Positions 1-8,744 are shown, numbered from the stretch's first letter. The stretch is 64,000 nt of DNA from Micromonospora terminaliae (GCF_009671205.1 NZ_CP045309.1:3100001-3164000), one strand, 5' to 3'. A program made the numbers and translations. Notes: generated by a model from the letters alone, not told the origin.

Positions 1-1317
1 GACGGCTACGGCTACCTGGCCGACTCGCTCGGCCGGGCGGGCGCCGTCGCCGCGGCCGTCGGTGCGGTGCTGCTGGTGGCGGGCCTGCCGGTGCTCGTGG
101 CGCTCGCGGCGCGGCGGTCGGCCCGGCTCGTGGCGCGGCACCGCACCGGCGCGGCGCGGGTGGTCGCCGCGCTGGCCGTGCTCTGGCTGGGCTGCGCCCT
201 GTTCGGGGTACGCCTCACCGCCGGCGTGCCGGTCGCCGACCGGACGGCCACGACCCTCGTGGCGTCGCACGTCGGCCAGGTGCGGGCCGGGCTGCGCGAC
301 CGCGCGGCGTTCGCCGGGCAGATGACGGCCGACGCCTGGCGGGACGTGCCCGGTGACCGGCTGCTGACCGGGCTGCGCGGCAAGGACGTGCTGGTCACGT
401 TCGTGGAGAGCTACGGCCGGGACGCCGTGGAGGACCCCGCGCTGGCGCCGGGCGTGACCGCGGTGCTCGACGACGGCTACCGCCGGCTGCGGGCGGCCGG
501 CTACGACGCCCGCAGCGGCTTCCTGACCTCGCCCACCTTCGGCGGCGGCAGCTGGCTGGCCCACGCCACCCTGCTCTCCGGGCTGTGGATCGACAACGAC
601 CAGCGGCACCGGGACCTGCTGGCCGGGAACCGGCTCACCCTGAACGGCGCGTTCCATCGGGCCGGGTGGCAGACCGTCGGCGTGTTCCCCGCCGCCACGC
701 AGCCGTGGCCCGAGGGGAGGTTCTTCGGCTACGACCGCTACTACGACGCCGAGAAGCTGGCCTACCGGGGACCGAAGTTCAGCTACGCGCCGATGCCCGA
801 CCAGTACACGCTCTCCACCTTCCAGCGGCTGGAGCGGGACCGCCCGCACGCCCCGCTCATGGCGGAGATCCCGCTGGTGTCCAGCCACTCCCCCTGGTCG
901 GCCATCCCGAAGCCGGTGCCCTGGCCGGCGGTCGGCGACGGCAGCGTCTTCCACACGGCGTCCACGAGCACCGGTGGCAGCCGGGACGTCGTGCAGCGGG
1001 ACGCCGCCCAGATCCGCGCCGACTACGCGCACTCCATCGAGTACAGCCTCGGCACGCTGGTGTCGTACGTGCTGACCCACGGCGGGGACGACCTGGTGCT
1101 TGTCGTGCTCGGCGACCACCAGCCGACGGCCTCGGTCACCGGCGCGGGCGCGAGCCGGGACGTGCCGATCACCATCGTGGCGAAGGACCCGGCCGTGCTG
1201 GACCGGGTCGCCGACTGGGGCTGGCAGGACGGGCTGCGCCCCGGCCCGCAGGCCCCGGTGTGGCGGATGGACACCTTCCGGGACCGCTTCCTCACCGCAT
1301 TCTCCCCCGCCCACTGA
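1..1317 (+). CDS. Membrane sulfatase-like protein, 5' end missing
   Basis: The frame is open from base 1, so the start lies upstream; 438 residues are visible. Two hydrophobic segments lie near the visible N-terminus (roughly residues 12-35 and 50-70). The following extracytoplasmic domain has sulfatase/alkaline-phosphatase superfamily features: a VESYGRD segment where the nucleophile region would be expected, and a late GDHQPT metal-binding-like motif. Members transfer or hydrolyse phosphate or sulfate groups; LTA-synthase-like enzymes share this layout. No substrate can be assigned. The gene ends with TGA just before a convergent small gene. The family call is fairly secure and the function is not. 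Confidence 0.75.
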   Translation, partial: DGYGYLADSLGRAGAVAAAVGAVLLVAGLPVLVALAARRSARLVARHRTGAARVVAALAVLWLGCALFGVRLTAGVPVADRTATTLVASHVGQVRAGLRDRAAFAGQMTADAWRDVPGDRLLTGLRGKDVLVTFVESYGRDAVEDPALAPGVTAVLDDGYRRLRAAGYDARSGFLTSPTFGGGSWLAHATLLSGLWIDNDQRHRDLLAGNRLTLNGAFHRAGWQTVGVFPAATQPWPEGRFFGYDRYYDAEKLAYRGPKFSYAPMPDQYTLSTFQRLERDRPHAPLMAEIPLVSSHSPWSAIPKPVPWPAVGDGSVFHTASTSTGGSRDVVQRDAAQIRADYAHSIEYSLGTLVSYVLTHGGDDLVLVVLGDHQPTASVTGAGASRDVPITIVAKDPAVLDRVADWGWQDGLRPGPQAPVWRMDTFRDRFLTAFSPAH

Positions 1318-1333
1318 CCGCGCCGGCCCGGGC

Positions 1334-1612
1334 TCAGGCCGCCCGGCGGCGGTCCCGGGCGCTGCGGCCGGGAGTCTCCCGGAACTCGGCCCGCCGCGCG
1401 CCGCCCCGCGCCAGCCGCATGGCGCGGCGGGCGTTGACCATCGGCTCGCAGGGCGCGCTCCGCCCGGCGCACAGCAGGCTGGGACAGCGTCCCGTCGCGT
1501 CGGGCTGGTGGGCGACGGCCACGTCGTACGCGGCGCGCCACAGCAGCGGGTCGGTGACGTCGTCCGGCAGGACGGCGTCCTGACTGGACCGGAACCGTGT
1601 CGGCTCAAGCAC
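1334..1612 (-). CDS. Small hypothetical protein with Cys motif
   Basis: This 92-residue protein starts at GTG behind a purine-rich AGAGGGGGAACGGG stretch. Its centre reads LLWRAAYDVAVAHQPD followed by RCPSLLCAG and a third cysteine eight residues later (APCEP), then a basic, Arg-rich tail. I recall similar short proteins with the order 'AYDVA-HQPD-GRC-CAG-C' in actinobacteria, but no function. The three cysteines could bind metal. It is convergent with the sulfatase-like gene and separated by 97 bp from the end of the molybdate operon. It could in principle be spurious; the composition of its central part argues for a real gene. Confidence 0.55.
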   Translation of the reverse strand: MLEPTRFRSSQDAVLPDDVTDPLLWRAAYDVAVAHQPDATGRCPSLLCAGRSAPCEPMVNARRAMRLARGGARRAEFRETPGRSARDRRRAA

Positions 1613-1709
1613 CCCGTTCCCCCTCTTCGTGATCGCTCCCCTGTTCAGTGACCGGGCGGGCCGGGATCAAACCTCCCACCGCCCCGGGTGGACCGGCCAG
1701 CGGTGTGCG

Positions 1710-2768
1710 TCACGCCGGGTACGCGCGGGTCTCCGCCGCCTTGACCGCCGCCCAGACCGGCTGGCCGGGGCGCAGCCCGAGGTGGGCGGCCGCGGCGGGG
1801 GTGACGTCGGCGGCCACGTCGACCGGCCCGGCGAGCTGGACGCGCAGGTTGTCGCCGTGCCGCTGCACCCCGGTCACGGTGGCCGGCCAGACGTTGCGCG
1901 GGCTGCCGTCCGGGCGGGCCGGGTGCAGCGCGACGGCGGCCGGCGGGAACGCGACGAACGCCGCACCGTGCACGGTGTCCGCCGTGGTGAGGGTGAGGCC
2001 GCCGACCGACACCGTGTGCCCGTCGGCGTGCCCGCGGTGCAGGTTGAGCCCGACCAGCCGGGCCACGTAGTCGGTACGCGGGCGGGCCGTGACGGTCGCC
2101 GCGTCACCCTCCTGGACCACCCGCCCCTGCTCGACGATGACCAGCCGGTCGGCGAGGACCAGGGCGTCCAGGGGGTCGTGGGTGACCAGCAGGGTCGCGC
2201 CGGGGTGCACGCCGAGGTGGCGCTGGAGTTCGGTGCGGGTGTCGAGCCGGGTCCGGGCGTCGAGCGCGGCGAGCGGCTCGTCGAGCAGCAGGAGGGTGGG
2301 CTCGACGGCGAGGGCACGGGCGAGGGCGACCCGCTGGGCCTGGCCGCCGGAGAGCTGGCGCGGCTTGTGTCGGGCCTGCCCGGCCAGGCCGACCCGGTGA
2401 AGCCAGCCGTCCGCCCGGGCCCGCGCGGCCCGCCGGTCGGCGCCCCGCCGGCGCGGCCCGAACGCCACGTTGTCGCGTGCGCTGAGGTGCGGGAAGAGCA
2501 GGTAGTCCTGGAACACCACGCCGACCGGGCGCCGCTCGGGCGGGGTCCACACCCGGCGGTCGGGGCGGTCGAGGTCGACGCCGCCGAGGGTGAGGTGCCC
2601 GGCGCTGAGCGGGTGCAGCCCGGCGAGGGCCCGCAGGGCGGTGGTCTTGCCGGCACCGTTCGGGCCGAGCAGCGCCACCACCTCCCCGGCGGCGATGCGC
2701 AGCCGCACGTCGAGGTGGAAGGCGCCCCGGTCGGCGACCAGGTGCGCGTCGAGCAGCGGCGCCGTCAC
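1710..2768 (-). CDS. modC: Molybdate ABC transporter ATP-binding protein ModC
   Basis: This 352-residue ATPase drives molybdate (or tungstate) import with the adjacent ModB permease and ModA binding protein. It has Walker A GPNGAGKTT near residue 35, Q-loop, signature LSGGQ, Walker B LLLLDEP and the switch His in THD. The C-terminal third resembles the TOBE/MOP oxyanion-binding region, as expected for ModC. The GTG start overlaps the modB stop as GTGA, so translation is probably coupled. Length fits the family. It is the last gene of a four-gene unit. Confidence 0.9.
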   Translation of the reverse strand: MTAPLLDAHLVADRGAFHLDVRLRIAAGEVVALLGPNGAGKTTALRALAGLHPLSAGHLTLGGVDLDRPDRRVWTPPERRPVGVVFQDYLLFPHLSARDNVAFGPRRRGADRRAARARADGWLHRVGLAGQARHKPRQLSGGQAQRVALARALAVEPTLLLLDEPLAALDARTRLDTRTELQRHLGVHPGATLLVTHDPLDALVLADRLVIVEQGRVVQEGDAATVTARPRTDYVARLVGLNLHRGHADGHTVSVGGLTLTTADTVHGAAFVAFPPAAVALHPARPDGSPRNVWPATVTGVQRHGDNLRVQLAGPVDVAADVTPAAAAHLGLRPGQPVWAAVKAAETRAYPA

Positions 2769-3565
2769 GTCGTGCCGACCCAACGGTCGCGCAGCCCGGC
2801 CAGGATGGCCACGGAGACGGTGAGCAGGATGAGGCTGAGCACGATGGCGGCCTGCACGTCGGTCTCCAGCGCCAGGTAGACGGCGAGCGGCATGGTCTGC
2901 GTCCGTCCCGGATAGTTGCCGGCGAAGGTGATGGTGGCGCCGAACTCGCCGAGCGCGCGGGCCCAGCAGAGCACCGCGCCGGCCGCGACCCCGGGCGCGA
3001 CCAGCGGCAAGGTGACCCGGGTGAAGGTGGTCCAGCGCCCGGCGCCGAGGGTGGCCGCGGCCTCCTCGTAGCGGGGGTCGGCGCCACGCAGCGCGCCCTC
3101 GACGGCGATCACCAGGAAGGGCATGGCCACGAACGCCTCGGCCAGCACCACCCCGGCGGTGGTGAACGGCAGGGTCACCCCGAAGGCGGCGTCCAGCCAG
3201 GACCCGAGCAGGCCGCGCCGGCCGAAGACCAGCAGCAGCGCCACCCCGCCGACCACCGGCGGCAGCACCAGCGGCACGGTGACCAGCGCACGGACCAGCC
3301 GCCGGCCCGGGAACTCGACCCGGGCCAGGAGCCACGCCAGGGGTACGCCGAGCGCGACGCAGAGCAGCGTGGCGGCCGTGGCGGTTTCCAGGGACAGCCG
3401 CAGCGCGGTGAGCACGCCGGGTTGGGTGAGCCGCCGCGGCAGCGTGGTCCACGGTGCCCGGACCAGCAGCCCGGCCAGCGGGAGGACGAGGAAGAGCAGG
3501 CCGAGCCCGGCGGGGAGCAGCAGGGCCAGCGGCACCCGCTGCCGGCGGCGCGCGGGCCGGGTCAC
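2765..3565 (-). CDS. modB: Molybdate ABC transporter permease ModB
   Basis: This 266-residue membrane permease has about six hydrophobic segments. It also carries the EAA cytoplasmic-loop motif (YEEAAATLGAGRW, then TLPLVAPG) that contacts the ATPase. The length matches ModB. The GTG start sits inside the modA stop (GTGA) and its own stop overlaps the modC start the same way. It would form the molybdate channel in the cytoplasmic membrane. The call rests on the EAA loop plus gene order. Confidence 0.9.
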   Translation of the reverse strand: MTRPARRRQRVPLALLLPAGLGLLFLVLPLAGLLVRAPWTTLPRRLTQPGVLTALRLSLETATAATLLCVALGVPLAWLLARVEFPGRRLVRALVTVPLVLPPVVGGVALLLVFGRRGLLGSWLDAAFGVTLPFTTAGVVLAEAFVAMPFLVIAVEGALRGADPRYEEAAATLGAGRWTTFTRVTLPLVAPGVAAGAVLCWARALGEFGATITFAGNYPGRTQTMPLAVYLALETDVQAAIVLSLILLTVSVAILAGLRDRWVGTT

Positions 3566-4344
3566 TGCTTCGGCGGGGCCTGGAACCCGGCGGCGGTGAG
3601 CGCGGCCAGGCCGGCGGCGGAGCGGACGTGGTCGACGAAGCCGCGGGCACCGTCCGGGTTGCCGGCGTGCTTCAGGACCACGATCGGGTAGTCGTTGACC
3701 GCCCGGGCGGACTCGGGGAACTCGACGGCGTCCAGTTCGGCGGCGGCGCGCACGTCGGTGCGGTAGACCAGCGCCGCGTCGACCTCGCCGAGCTTCACCT
3801 TCGCGAGGGCGCCCTTGACGTCCTGCTCCAGGGTCGCCGGGGCGAGCCGCACGCCGGCCGCGGCGAGGGCGGTCTTCGCCGCCGCGCCGCACGGCACCTG
3901 CTCGGCGCAGAGCGCCACCTTCACCCCGGGCCGGGCCAGGTCGGCCAGGCCCACGACCCGGTCCGGGTTGCCCTTCGGTACGGCGATGACGAGCTGGTTG
4001 CGGACGAGGACGGCCGGTGTCCCGGCGGCCTCGCCCGCGTCGGTGACGGTCTTCATGGTGGCCGGCGAGGCGGCCGCGAACACGTCGGCCGGTGCGCCCT
4101 GGGTGATCTGGGTGGCGAGCGCCGCGCTGCCGGCGAAGTTGAAGACGAGCCGGGTGCCCGGGTGGGTGGCCTCGTAGTCCTTGCCGAGCTTCGTGAAGGA
4201 CTCGGTGAGCGAGGCGGCGGCGAACACGGTCACCGTGCCGCCCGTGCCGGCGCTCGGCTCGTCGTCGGCCCCGCCGCAGCCGGTCAGGGCCAGGCCCAGG
4301 GCGGCCACCCCGGCCAGGGCGGCCCGGATCCACCGTGCGGTCAC
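3562..4344 (-). CDS. modA: Molybdate-binding lipoprotein ModA
   Basis: This 260-residue solute-binding protein starts with a short signal peptide ending in the lipobox LALTGC, so it should be lipid-anchored outside the membrane. The mature part opens TVTVFAAASLTESF, typical of ModA, and contains GAPADVFAAAS, the family's oxyanion-binding region. The GTG start overlaps the stop of the upstream regulator gene (GTGA). It supplies molybdate to ModBC. Confidence 0.93.
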   Translation of the reverse strand: MTARWIRAALAGVAALGLALTGCGGADDEPSAGTGGTVTVFAAASLTESFTKLGKDYEATHPGTRLVFNFAGSAALATQITQGAPADVFAAASPATMKTVTDAGEAAGTPAVLVRNQLVIAVPKGNPDRVVGLADLARPGVKVALCAEQVPCGAAAKTALAAAGVRLAPATLEQDVKGALAKVKLGEVDAALVYRTDVRAAAELDAVEFPESARAVNDYPIVVLKHAGNPDGARGFVDHVRSAAGLAALTAAGFQAPPKQ

Positions 4345-4742
4345 GGGCTGGTCCTCCCCTTCGGCGCGGGCGCGCGCTCCACCACGACGGTGGTCGACTT
4401 GATCACGGCGACGGCCACCGAGCCGACCTGGAGGTCGAGGTCGTCGACCGCCTCGCGGCTCATCAGCGACACGATGCGGAACGGCCCGGCCTGGATGTCG
4501 ACCTGGGCCATCACGGTGTCCTTGACCACGGCCGTGACGATGCCGCGCAGCCGGTTGCGGGCCGAGGAGAGCTCGGGGTGCCCCGGGGCGCGCACGAAGG
4601 CGGCCAGGTCGGCGCCGTCGAGCACCCGGTGGCCGTGCTCGTCGCGGGTGGCCGGCAGGCGCCCGGCGTCGATCCAGCGGCGGACCGTGTCCGCGCTGAC
4701 CCCGAGCAGTTCGGCGGCCTCGCCGATCCGGAACACCGTCAC
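4341..4742 (-). CDS. HTH-TOBE molybdate-responsive regulator
   Basis: This 133-residue protein has an N-terminal MerR/excisionase-type helix-turn-helix (GEAAELLGVSADTVRRWIDAGRLPA, residues about 6-30). A C-terminal TOBE/Mop-type domain follows (NRLRGIVTAVV to VVER), the fold that binds molybdate. The combination is a compact alternative to ModE. As first gene of the unit, translationally coupled to modA, it probably senses molybdate and controls the operon. It could instead be a molybdate-storage-type protein with a DNA-binding domain. Confidence 0.85.
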   Translation of the reverse strand: MTVFRIGEAAELLGVSADTVRRWIDAGRLPATRDEHGHRVLDGADLAAFVRAPGHPELSSARNRLRGIVTAVVKDTVMAQVDIQAGPFRIVSLMSREAVDDLDLQVGSVAVAVIKSTTVVVERAPAPKGRTSP

Positions 4743-4785
4743 GCGGCCACCCTAACGGTACGCAGGTGCGGGTGGAAAGCGCCGC

Positions 4786-4816
4786 GGCCCCTCGCATCCG
4801 CCAGGAGCGAGGGGCC
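4786..4816 (-). terminator. Hairpin terminator after the copper ATPase gene
   Basis: A perfect 10-bp inverted repeat, GGCCCCTCGC and GCGAGGGGCC with an 11-nt loop, begins 24 bp downstream of the copB stop. It lies before the upstream end of the leftward molybdate operon, which it should insulate. There is no U-tract, as is usual for terminators in high-GC actinobacteria. Confidence 0.7.
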
Positions 4817-4839
4817 ACGTCGGCCATATCTGCGGCGTG

Positions 4840-6954
4840 TCAGTCGTCGGCCGGGGTGAGCCGGACCCGGCGGAGCAGTTGCGCGTTGAGCGCCACCACG
4901 ATGGTGGAGGCGGACATCAGCACGGCGCCCACCGCCGGGCTGAGCGCGACGCCCGCCCAGGCCAGCACGCCGGCGGCCAGCGGGATGGCCACGACGTTGT
5001 AGCCGGCCGCCCAGGCAAGGTTCTGCCGCATCTTCCGGTACGAGGCTCGGGACAGCCGGATCACGCCGGTGACCCCGCGCGGGTCGGAGGAGGCCAGCAC
5101 CACCCCGGCCGACTCGATGGCCACGTCGGTGCCGGCGCCGATGGCCACGCCCACGTCGGCGCGGGCGAGGGCCGGGGCGTCGTTGACCCCGTCGCCGACC
5201 ATGGCCACGGTCAGCCCGCGGGACTGGAGTTCGGTGACCGCCTTGTCCTTGTCGGCGGGCAGCACCTCGGCGAAGACCTCGTCCACGCCGGGCCGGAAGC
5301 CCAGGTCGGCGGCGACCGCCTCGGCGACCGGCCGGGCGTCCCCGGTGATCATCACGATCTTCTTCACCCCCTGCTCGCGCAGCTCGGCGATGGCCGCCCG
5401 GGCCTCGGGACGGACCTCGTCCTCCAGTGCGAACGCGCCGACCACCTCGGGTTTCCCGCCCTGGGGCAGCCGGACCAGGTGCAGCACCGCAGCGCCCCGC
5501 CGCGACCAGCCCTCCGCCGCCCCGGCCAGCTCGGCGGGCACGTCGGCACCCAGCTCGCGCAGCAGGGCCGGGCCGCCCACCGCCCAGTCGGCGCCGTCCA
5601 CCGTGGCGCGTACGCCCCGGCCGGTCAGCGAGCGGAAGTCCCGGGCCGTCGCCCCCAGGCCCCGCTCCTGCGCGGCGGTGACGAGCGCCCGGGCGAGCGG
5701 GTGCTCGCTGTCCGCCTCGACCGCGCCGGCGAGGCGCAGCGCGCCGTCGGAGTCGAGCCCGCCCGTGGCGGCCACCCCGGCCAGGGTGTGCCGCCCCTTG
5801 GTGAGGGTGCCGGTCTTGTCGAACAGCACCGCGTCGACGGTGCGCATCCGCTCCAGGGCCAGCCGGTCCTTCACGAGGATGCCGGCGCGGGCGGAGAGCG
5901 CCGTAGAGAGCGCCACGACGAGCGGGATGGCCAGCCCGAGGGCGTGCGGGCAGGCGATCACGAGCACCGTCACGGTCCGGATCACGGCCTGGTCGGTGTT
6001 GCCGAGCACCAGCCAGGCCACGAAGGTGGCCAGGCCGGCGACGGCCGCCACGTAGAACAGCAGCGCCGCGAACCGGTCGGCGAGCACCTGCGCGCGGCCG
6101 CCGGAGGCCTGCGCCTGGGCCACCAGGCGGCCGATGCCGGCGAGCGCGGTGTCCTCGCCGACGGCCTCGACGCGTACCCGAAGGGCCGAGTCGGTGGCCA
6201 CGGTGCCGGCGACCACCCGGTCCCCGACGGCGCGCGGCACCGGCCGGGACTCACCCGTGATCATCGACTCGTCCAGTTCGGCGGCGCCGTCGACGATCCG
6301 GCCGTCGGCCGGGACCCGGCCGCCGGAGCGGACCAGCACCACGTCACCGACCCGCAGGTCGGCCACCGACACCCGGTGCGGCTGCCCGGCGTCGTCGAGG
6401 CGTTCGGCGTCGTCGGGCAGCAGCGCGGCGAGCGCCGCCAGGGCCCCCTGAGCCTGCCCGATCGCCTTCATCTCCTGCCAGTGGCCCAGCAGCATGATGG
6501 TGACCAGGGCGGCCAGCTCCCACCAGAAGTCCAGGTCGAACAGGCCGAGGCTGGTGGCCAGCGAGGCCAGGTACGCGACGGTGATCGCCATCGAGATCAG
6601 CAGCATCATGCCGGGCGCCCGGTCGCGCACCTCGCGGACACCGCCGACCAGGAAGGGCCAGCCGCCGTAGCAGAACACGATCGTGCCGAGGACCGGGCCG
6701 ACCCAGCGGACGCCCGGGAAGTCCAGCGAGTAGCCGAGCCAGTCCATCACCATGTGGCTGGTCAGCACGATCGGCACCGTCAGCGCCAGGCTCAGCCAGA
6801 ACTTGCGCCGGAACTGCTCGGGGTCGTGCCCGGCGTGCTTGTCGTGCCCGGCGTGCATGTCGTGCCCGGCGTGGGCGTCGTGCCCCGCGTGCTCGTCGTC
6901 ATGCCCCGCGTGCGGCTCGTGGCCCGCGCCGTGGTGCCCGTGTTCGTGTTGCAT
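4840..6954 (-). CDS. copB: CopB-type copper-exporting P1B ATPase
   Basis: This 704-residue P-type ATPase has a His-rich N-terminus (five HAGHD units) instead of a CxxC metal-binding domain. It has the transmembrane metal motif CPH (ACPHALG, about residue 350), the phosphorylation motif DKTGTLTKG, TGES in the actuator domain and GDGVNDAPAL. CPH plus a His-rich tail defines the P1B-3 (CopB) class, which exports Cu(II), Cu(I) or Ag(I). I start at the ATG opening MQHEHGHHGAGH; a longer GTG frame to 7038 would run through the operator. The CsoR-like box upstream suggests copper induction. No csoR or copper chaperone is nearby. Confidence 0.92.
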   Translation of the reverse strand: MQHEHGHHGAGHEPHAGHDDEHAGHDAHAGHDMHAGHDKHAGHDPEQFRRKFWLSLALTVPIVLTSHMVMDWLGYSLDFPGVRWVGPVLGTIVFCYGGWPFLVGGVREVRDRAPGMMLLISMAITVAYLASLATSLGLFDLDFWWELAALVTIMLLGHWQEMKAIGQAQGALAALAALLPDDAERLDDAGQPHRVSVADLRVGDVVLVRSGGRVPADGRIVDGAAELDESMITGESRPVPRAVGDRVVAGTVATDSALRVRVEAVGEDTALAGIGRLVAQAQASGGRAQVLADRFAALLFYVAAVAGLATFVAWLVLGNTDQAVIRTVTVLVIACPHALGLAIPLVVALSTALSARAGILVKDRLALERMRTVDAVLFDKTGTLTKGRHTLAGVAATGGLDSDGALRLAGAVEADSEHPLARALVTAAQERGLGATARDFRSLTGRGVRATVDGADWAVGGPALLRELGADVPAELAGAAEGWSRRGAAVLHLVRLPQGGKPEVVGAFALEDEVRPEARAAIAELREQGVKKIVMITGDARPVAEAVAADLGFRPGVDEVFAEVLPADKDKAVTELQSRGLTVAMVGDGVNDAPALARADVGVAIGAGTDVAIESAGVVLASSDPRGVTGVIRLSRASYRKMRQNLAWAAGYNVVAIPLAAGVLAWAGVALSPAVGAVLMSASTIVVALNAQLLRRVRLTPADD
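6823..6915 (-). repeat. 18-bp tandem repeat encoding HAGHDx units
   Basis: About five degenerate 18-bp units encode the six-residue repeat HAGHD plus one variable residue in the N-terminal tail of the copper ATPase. The repeat is translated and probably binds or buffers copper. Unit number could vary between strains. Confidence 0.8.
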
Positions 6955-6979
6955 CGAACTCCACCTCCGCCGCCACCAT

Positions 6980-6996
6980 ATACCCCTAGGGGGTAT
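6980..6996. promoter_or_regulatory. CsoR-like copper operator
   Basis: The 17-bp sequence ATACCCCTAGGGGGTAT has 7-bp inverted arms (ATACCCC and GGGGTAT) around TAG. It lies 26 bp upstream of the copB start. It matches the C-tract/G-tract palindrome with flanking AT known for CsoR repressors of actinobacteria. Copper would release CsoR and derepress copB. The regulator gene must be elsewhere in the genome. Confidence 0.8.
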
Positions 6997-7088
6997 CTGC
7001 CAACCCGCGATCCCGGCGCGACCGGTGAACCCGGACACGCGGGGGCCTCGCGGGTTAGCCTCGGTGCAGGGCCGGCCCAGGGAGCGAG

Positions 7089-7958
7089 ATGAGCGAGCAG
7101 AACACCCGGACGGTGCTGCCGGCGGCGTTCTTCGGGCACGGCAACCCGATGAACGCGCTGGAGGTCAACCGCTACACCGCCGCCTGGCGGGAGTTCGGCC
7201 GGTCGGTGCCCCGACCCCGGGCCATCCTGGTGGTCTCCGCGCACTGGTACATCGGCGCCACCGCGGTCACCGCGATGCCCCGCCCGCGCACGATCCACGA
7301 CTTCTACGGCTTCCCGCAGCAGCTCTTCGACGTGCGCTACCCGGCGCCCGGGCTCCCGGAGCTGGCCGAGGAGATCAGCGACGCCGTGCACCCCACCTGG
7401 GTCGGCGCCGACGTCGACTCCTGGGGCATCGACCACGGCACCTGGTCGGTGCTGACCCACGCGTTCCCCGACGCCGACATCCCCGTGGTGCAGCTCAGCA
7501 TCAACGCGTTCAAGCCCCTCGACTACCACCTCGACCTCGGCGCCCGGCTCGCCCCGCTGCGCGAGCGCGGCGTGCTCGTGGTGGCCAGCGGCAACGTCGT
7601 GCACAACCTCGGCGGCGTCGACCCGCGCCTGGCCGACGAGGGCTTCGACTGGGCGCGCCGCTTCGACGACGCCGCCCGCGAGACGGTCCAGGACGCGCCG
7701 GCCGAGGTGGCCCGGCTGGACGGGCACCGCGACTTCGACCTCGCCGTGCCGACCCCCGACCACTTCATCCCGCTGCTCTATCTGGCCGGGCTGGCCGGCG
7801 CCGCCGGGGACCGCCCCGAGGTGCTGGTCGACGGCTACGCGTACGGGTCGCTGTCGATGACCGCGTACACCCTCGGTCTGCGCTGCCGGGGAGCCCAGCC
7901 ACCGGGCGGCGCGCCGCCGCTGCCGGCCGGCGTGCCGGCGGACTCCGCCAACATCTGA
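7089..7958 (+). CDS. Extradiol ring-cleavage dioxygenase, LigB/DODA family
   Basis: This 289-residue protein belongs to the class III extradiol dioxygenase (4,5-DOPA dioxygenase, YgiD) family. Landmarks are FFGHGNPMNAL near residue 15, VVSAHWY near residue 60, WGIDHGTWSVL near residue 125 and SGNVVHNL near residue 170; the histidines are the expected Fe or Zn ligands and base. Such enzymes open catechol-type rings with O2. The ATG follows a good GGGAGCGAG ribosome site. It is divergent from copB and has no obvious pathway partner. Confidence 0.88.
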   Translation: MSEQNTRTVLPAAFFGHGNPMNALEVNRYTAAWREFGRSVPRPRAILVVSAHWYIGATAVTAMPRPRTIHDFYGFPQQLFDVRYPAPGLPELAEEISDAVHPTWVGADVDSWGIDHGTWSVLTHAFPDADIPVVQLSINAFKPLDYHLDLGARLAPLRERGVLVVASGNVVHNLGGVDPRLADEGFDWARRFDDAARETVQDAPAEVARLDGHRDFDLAVPTPDHFIPLLYLAGLAGAAGDRPEVLVDGYAYGSLSMTAYTLGLRCRGAQPPGGAPPLPAGVPADSANI

Positions 7959-7973
7959 CCCCGCGGCGACACC

Positions 7974-8345
7974 TCAGCTCTCGGGCCGGGCCCCGCCCAC
8001 CGGGCCCTTGCCCTGCCACGGCCAGCGGCCGTCCAGCTCCACCTGCAGCGAGACGCTGAGGAACGTCCGGACCGCCACGATCAGGGCCAGCACCCCGACG
8101 CTCGTGAAGGTGGGCGACACCGCCACCGTCCGGATGATGTCCCCGGCGACCAGGAGCTCCAGGCCGAGCAGGATGGCCCGCCCCACGCCCTGCCGGTAGG
8201 AGCGGTAGTGCTCGACGACCTGGTGAGTGCGCCACCAGCGCAGCCCGAAGACGACCGTGGCGACCGCGACACCGACCGCGATGACCAGCACCCCGGCCAG
8301 GTCCAGGAGCGTGCCGACGTGCTGGATGATCTCCCTGGTCGGCAC
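7974..8345 (-). CDS. DUF1622 membrane protein
   Basis: This 123-residue protein has three hydrophobic stretches: LLDLAGVLVIAVGVAVATVVFGLRW, AILLGLELLVAGDIIRTV and VGVLALIVAVRTFLSVSL. The order GRAILLGLELLVAGDIIRTV then RTFLSVSLQVELDGRWPWQ is characteristic of DUF1622. The function is unknown. I chose GTG at 8345 because GGGGG lies about seven bases upstream; a longer frame to 8408 would add a disordered tail without a ribosome site. It converges on the dioxygenase gene. Confidence 0.75.
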   Translation of the reverse strand: MPTREIIQHVGTLLDLAGVLVIAVGVAVATVVFGLRWWRTHQVVEHYRSYRQGVGRAILLGLELLVAGDIIRTVAVSPTFTSVGVLALIVAVRTFLSVSLQVELDGRWPWQGKGPVGGARPES

Positions 8346-8567
8346 CCGACACCCCCGTACCGCCGGCGGCACCCCGCGCGTGCCTTCCGAAGCACCACCC
8401 TGTCGCATCGCCGCCGCCCGCGGGTGGGTTTCGCCCAGCCCGCCCCGGGTGGCGTGGCTCGCCAGGATTCACCTTCCGCCGCCCGCCGCCGCGCCTAGGG
8501 TGGGAATCGGACCCGACCGTCCCGCCGCCGGCGGGCGGTCACCGACGGCACCTGGCGAGGAGCGGAC

Positions 8568-8735
8568 GTGACGCAGCCGGAAGAGGACCAGGAGAAGAGC
8601 AAGAAGACCGACGACGTCCTGTACTCCGCGGACGGCGACCCGCACCACAACCTGGCCCAGGCCCCGCAGCCCGACGAGCACCTGACGCCGCAGTACGAGC
8701 ACGACGGCGAGACGGAGCCCGTCGGCGACGAGTGA
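8568..8735 (+). CDS. Small acidic hydrophilic protein (55 aa)
   Basis: A GTG start eight bases after a strong GGCGAGGAG ribosome site opens a 55-codon frame ending in TGA. The product is highly hydrophilic and acidic (starts with TQPEEDQEKSKK, ends in ETEPVGDE) with no hydrophobic core, so it is probably disordered. Codon third positions are strongly GC-biased, as in neighbouring genes, and the ribosome site is better than for most genes here. I do not recognise the family. Confidence 0.6.
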   Translation: MTQPEEDQEKSKKTDDVLYSADGDPHHNLAQAPQPDEHLTPQYEHDGETEPVGDE

Positions 8736-8744
8736 GCCCTCCGC

